In this document: one piece after another, positions 20,646-23,620 of the stretch | Position numbering within the stretch: position 1 is the first letter of the stretch | Layout: each line of letters begins with the position of its first letter | Virus record (IMG/VR): IMGVR_UViG_3300018080_002270 | Span: 1-23,620 of that record | Source: a virus | Reading direction: 5' to 3' (one strand) | DNA length: 23,620 bases | Program-made: the position numbers and the translations under genes | The notes under the pieces: generated by a model | Told to the model about the DNA's origin: nothing | The model's input: only the letters and a program-made list of their open reading frames with translations | Database searches by the model: none

Positions 20646-21117
20646 AGAAGAAGTCCAATATTGGGACAATATTCTTGATGAATACGAAAAAGGCATTGGG
20701 ATGCCTGTTTATTCAGAAAGTGCGTTTCAAGAAATAGAGCTACAAGAATATTTGACTATGAATCGAGACTCAATAGAAAAATTGAGTCCAGAAGACTGTG
20801 CTCAAATTTCTATGAGATTGGGTCAATTTGCTTTTCATATCCAGCGAACTATTAATAGAGAGCAAGCTAGACATAACTGGGCAGAAGAAAGTGTTAAAGA
20901 AGTCATAGCAAACGAACTCAATAATTACAAAGGATATGGCTATGTAGAAAAAAGCTACCAAGCTATTGCCGGAAATGAAAAAGCTTCAGCATTAAATAAA
21001 ATTAAAAAATACGCAAAACAAAGAATGGACAGGCTCGGTTTTCTAGCAAACAATCTTAAAAATTTGTCAGACATTCTATTATCTATACAAAGAACAAAGG
21101 TGAAGCATGGGACTTGA
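20635..21117 (+). CDS. UvsY-like recombination mediator candidate
   Basis: 160 residues from ATG 20635, with GGAGAG (20620-20625) upstream; a longer in-frame ATG at 20599 lies inside the nuclease gene. It is all-helical. A helix pair (ISMRLGQFAFHIQRTINREQ and ARHNWAEESVKEVIANEL) is followed by KKYAKQRMDRLGFLANNLKN and a closing LSDILLSIQRTK. T4 UvsY has the same order: helices around residue 30-60, a central basic part, then a long helix ending with residues that repeat an I-x-x-RGF-x-I pattern. UvsY loads UvsX on SSB-coated DNA. Similarity is in pattern and position, not in clear identity, so the call is tentative. Confidence 0.4.
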   Translation: MKTKEEVQYWDNILDEYEKGIGMPVYSESAFQEIELQEYLTMNRDSIEKLSPEDCAQISMRLGQFAFHIQRTINREQARHNWAEESVKEVIANELNNYKGYGYVEKSYQAIAGNEKASALNKIKKYAKQRMDRLGFLANNLKNLSDILLSIQRTKVKHGT

Positions 21118-21478
21118 AAAAGAAGACATAATGGCATTGATCGCTATTTTGCAAAAAGGCTTGACAGACGAAGAATCTGATGTAGAATACGAAGAACCAA
21201 AGACACAAAAGAAATCTAGAGGTAGACCAAAGAAATCTTCAAAGAAAGAACAAAAGCTAAACAAATTCGATAGTATGCCAGAAAAAAATATGCATAAAAA
21301 GGATACTATCATTGATAAAAAATTATGGGGCAAAAATAAGCCAACTGAAAGAACTAGAAATTTTCAGACTATAAGTGTTAGATGCAGAATTTGTGGAAAG
21401 ACAGAAGATGTAAATCCTTCTTTGGTTGATAGTCCAGAGAGGTACAAGTGTAATAGATGTGCAACAGCTTCAGGTTAA
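21107..21478 (+). CDS. AT-hook plus zinc-ribbon protein
   Basis: 123 residues. An N-terminal helix (1-20) and acidic stretch precede a basic segment with RGRPKK (38-43), the core of an AT-hook that binds the minor groove of A/T-rich DNA. A linker of Lys-rich sequence leads to a C-terminal zinc ribbon with Cys93/Cys96 and Cys115/Cys118 (RCRICGKT ... YKCNRC). The pair of DNA-binding elements fits a small transcription or replication accessory. AAGGTG precedes the ATG; it overlaps the previous gene by 11 bases and the helicase follows after 3 bases. Confidence 0.65.
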   Translation: MGLEKEDIMALIAILQKGLTDEESDVEYEEPKTQKKSRGRPKKSSKKEQKLNKFDSMPEKNMHKKDTIIDKKLWGKNKPTERTRNFQTISVRCRICGKTEDVNPSLVDSPERYKCNRCATASG

Positions 21479-21481
21479 AAT

Positions 21482-22927
21482 ATGTTAAACGATCCATCGG
21501 CAGAAAGAGCGGTATTGGCTGGTATTTTTTCTTACGGAGAAAATGCATATTTAGAAGTTTCAGATATTATTACAGAATCTACATTTACTATTGATAGTAA
21601 TGTTATTATCTATAAATGTCTTAAACATTTGTGTGACAAAAATTCCGAAGTTGATATTGCCTCTGTATACTCGGTTGCAGAAGAATTAGGTGTCTCCACT
21701 ATCTTGCAAAAAAAGCAAGAAGCACAACATCTAAGAGCAATTGTAGATTTTCCTGTAAGTTTTTCTAATCTTAGAAAGTTTGCCGGCAAAATCAGAAAGC
21801 TAGAAATAGCAAGACTTTTAAGAAAGCAACTGGAGTTAGCCCAAGATAAACTATTAGATATCAATGGTTCTGAAACCATAGGATCAATTCTTGCTGTAGC
21901 AGAAGACACGGTTTTTAATTTCACTAATCTGCTTAATGACAACGACGAAGCTCCTCATCATATTGCTAGCGACCTAGAAGAATATATTAAGGAACTAGAA
22001 GAAAATCCTATTGATCAAGTTGGTGTTCCTACTGGATTTCCGATTTATGATCATGCTATAGGTGGAGGATTAAGAAAAGGCACAGTTAATGTTATTGGAG
22101 CAAGGCCCAAGACAGGTAAAACTTTATTATCTGACAATATGGGATATCATATAGCTTCCCAAGGAATTCCTGTACTAAATATGGACACAGAAATGGCTAA
22201 ACAAGACCATATTCATAGAGTCTTGGCGATGATGACAGAAACAGAAATCAATGATATTGAAACTGGTAAATTTGTAGATAACCCGGATAAAAATACAAAG
22301 ATTCAAAATGCTGTACAAAAACTTAAAAATACCAACATATTCTACAAAAGTATTGCCGGTAAACCATTTGAAGACCAATTGAGTATTATGAAAAGATGGC
22401 TTGTGAAAGAAGTTGGATTAAATGACGACGGAACAGCAAAAGATTGCGTTATCTTTTATGATTATCTAAAGTTGATGGACACAGCAGGAATGAGTCAAGA
22501 CCTTAAAGAATATCAGGTCTTAGGCTTTATGATGACGCAGTTGCACAATTTTGCGGTCAAGTTTAAAGTTCCTATAGTAGCCTTCATCCAACTAAATAGA
22601 GACGGCATAACGAAAGAAAGCACAGACTCAGCGAGCGGCTCTGATAGAATTATCTGGTTGTGTTCTAATTTCACAATCTTTAAGAGAAAGAGCGACGAAG
22701 AAATAGCAGAAGACGGAGCAACAAACGGAAATAGAAAATTAGTTCCTCTAATCGCTAGACATGGAGGAGGTTTGGACGACAACGACTATATTAATTGCAA
22801 TATGAAGGGTTGGTGTGCAAAAATTACAGAAGGTAAAACTAGATTAGAATTGGTTAATAATACTCAAGACAAAGACGAAGGATTTATTGTTGATGAAAAC
22901 GATGAAGAAATCATCCCGTTCAATTGA
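21482..22927 (+). CDS. Replicative DNA helicase (DnaB family)
   Basis: 481 residues, typical for DnaB. It unwinds DNA 5' to 3' at the fork as a hexamer. The N-terminal helical domain (1-150) starts with DPSAERAVLAGIFS, the DnaB opening. The RecA-like domain begins with VPTGFPIYDHAIGGGLRKG (182-200), Walker A GARPKTGKT (206-214), then MDTEMAKQDHIHRVLAM (234-250). Walker B appears as CVIFYDYLKLM. The motif with LNRDG follows IVAFIQ, and a Gly-rich RHGGGLDD precedes the end. The neighbour order recombinase-mediator-helicase-primase is that of a T4-type replisome. Its last 35 bases overlap the primase. Confidence 0.93.
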   Translation: MLNDPSAERAVLAGIFSYGENAYLEVSDIITESTFTIDSNVIIYKCLKHLCDKNSEVDIASVYSVAEELGVSTILQKKQEAQHLRAIVDFPVSFSNLRKFAGKIRKLEIARLLRKQLELAQDKLLDINGSETIGSILAVAEDTVFNFTNLLNDNDEAPHHIASDLEEYIKELEENPIDQVGVPTGFPIYDHAIGGGLRKGTVNVIGARPKTGKTLLSDNMGYHIASQGIPVLNMDTEMAKQDHIHRVLAMMTETEINDIETGKFVDNPDKNTKIQNAVQKLKNTNIFYKSIAGKPFEDQLSIMKRWLVKEVGLNDDGTAKDCVIFYDYLKLMDTAGMSQDLKEYQVLGFMMTQLHNFAVKFKVPIVAFIQLNRDGITKESTDSASGSDRIIWLCSNFTIFKRKSDEEIAEDGATNGNRKLVPLIARHGGGLDDNDYINCNMKGWCAKITEGKTRLELVNNTQDKDEGFIVDENDEEIIPFN

Positions 22928-23620
22928 TCAAACAAAACTGAAAATTTTGTGTGATATAGCTTGTGATGATATAGATTCTCTATTAGAGTATTTTGATATT
23001 GAATTTAAAAATAATGGCAAAATGATCACCATGTCTTGTCCGATTCATGGCGGCGACAATCCCTCTGCTGTTAATTTATACCCAGAAGGAGAAACATATA
23101 GAGGCAATTGGAAATGCAGAACACACAATTGTGAAAAATATTTCAAGTCTTCTATTATAGGTTTTGTTAGAGGGGTTTTAAGTCATCAAAAATATAATTG
23201 GGAAAAATCTGGGGATAGATTTGTTAGTTTTCAAGAAGCATTAGATTTTCTAACTAATTTTACAAATAAAGACCTTAGCAATATTCATGTTTCTAATTCT
23301 GATAGAAATAAACAAAGCTTTACAAGCGTCATTAATTATGTTAATAAAAAACAGGCTGAAATAGAATCTAAAGTTACAAGACAACATGCGCTAAATTCTT
23401 TAGATATTCCATCTCAATATTTCGTAGATAGAGGATATTCAACAGAAATATTAAATAAATATGACGTAGGTCTTTGTAATAATCCTAAAAAGCCTATGTA
23501 TTCTAGAGCTGTTGTTCCTGTGTATGATAATGATCACAAATATTTAATTGGCTCTTCTGGAAGAAGTATATTTCCTTGTTGTAAAGACTGTGGTGCATAT
23601 CACAATCCAAATACCTCATG
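22893..23620 (+). CDS. DnaG-type DNA primase, 3' partial
   Basis: 242 codons are visible before the window ends; no stop is met. It would make RNA primers for the helicase's lagging strand. A zinc-binding domain has Cys49/His52 in CPIHGGDNPSA and Cys75/Cys80 in WKCRTHNC, the CHCC pattern of primases. FVDRGYSTEILNKYDVGLC then matches the DnaG N-terminal catalytic segment (L-x-x-RG-x-x-x-E-x-I-x-x-F-x-x-G), followed by VVPVYDNDHKYLIGSSGRSI, the strand that leads into the catalytic TOPRIM part, which lies beyond the window. Met at 22893 is preferred because AAGGA (22878-22882) is 10 bases upstream; ATG 22902 is in the same frame. Confidence 0.85.
   Translation, partial: MKTMKKSSRSIDQTKLKILCDIACDDIDSLLEYFDIEFKNNGKMITMSCPIHGGDNPSAVNLYPEGETYRGNWKCRTHNCEKYFKSSIIGFVRGVLSHQKYNWEKSGDRFVSFQEALDFLTNFTNKDLSNIHVSNSDRNKQSFTSVINYVNKKQAEIESKVTRQHALNSLDIPSQYFVDRGYSTEILNKYDVGLCNNPKKPMYSRAVVPVYDNDHKYLIGSSGRSIFPCCKDCGAYHNPNTS

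Noticed and set aside
21161-21188. TTGACA-N16-TAGAAT promoter-like pair inside the AT-hook gene
   Set aside because: Imperfect -10 and short spacer; replication genes around it are continuous and overlapping, so no separate unit is indicated.
21610-21942. Longest minus-strand open frame, opposite the helicase
   Set aside because: It mirrors a well-supported DnaB helicase, has no ribosome site or family resemblance; the other minus-strand frames are likewise shadows of plus-strand genes.

Overview
The window is a segment of an AT-rich tailed bacteriophage genome (Caudoviricetes), most likely an uncultured aquatic virus with T4-like affinities. Evidence: every supported gene is on the plus strand and tightly packed, often overlapping by 1-47 bases. 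The gene content is viral: a sigma factor of the phage late type, a UvsX/RecA recombinase, a DnaB helicase followed by a DnaG-type primase, PhoH, a class II ribonucleotide reductase, virion-type proteins and a holin-like protein. No tRNA, rRNA, CRISPR array, insertion sequence or integrase was seen. Both window edges cut genes.

Region 1 (1-5729) looks like a virion and surface module: a 5'-truncated GT4 glycosyltransferase; a protein carrying Cys-pair motifs seen in phage head proteins; a DUF6356-like small protein; a soluble PAP2-type phosphatase with all three active-site motifs; two tandem paralogous Fn3-like proteins sharing an N-terminal motif; and a protein with a DUF5824-like C-terminus.

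Region 2 (5783-8958) is a coupled operon: sigma factor, a Nudix-like protein that has lost its catalytic residues, two orphan proteins, a ClpP-family serine protease with an intact Ser-His-Asp triad, and a DeoC-fold protein that has lost both aldolase lysines. A perfect TTGACA-N17-TATAAT promoter lies inside the first orphan gene. Region 3 (9013-9585) is one probable virion protein followed by an intrinsic terminator.

Region 4 (9689-14001) is bounded by terminators. It holds eleven small genes, most with membrane segments (spanin-like coiled coil, two-TM holin-like, TonB-like Pro-rich, GlsB/YeaQ-like, a membrane-anchored DnaJ-type zinc finger), around a papain-fold cysteine peptidase. No ordinary murein hydrolase is visible, so this is either an unusual lysis cassette or an undescribed envelope system. 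It is the best candidate here for something new.

Region 5 (14061-23620) opens with a strong terminator followed after one base by a second perfect sigma-70 promoter. It then reads through a 49-residue membrane ORF, class II RNR, PhoH, an HNH nuclease, an FmdB-type zinc ribbon, three small genes (one HTH), UvsX/RecA, a PD-(D/E)XK-like nuclease, a UvsY-like candidate, an AT-hook/zinc-ribbon protein, DnaB helicase and primase (cut by the window end). This is the nucleotide metabolism, recombination and replication module, probably transcribed by host RNA polymerase with its vegetative sigma factor.
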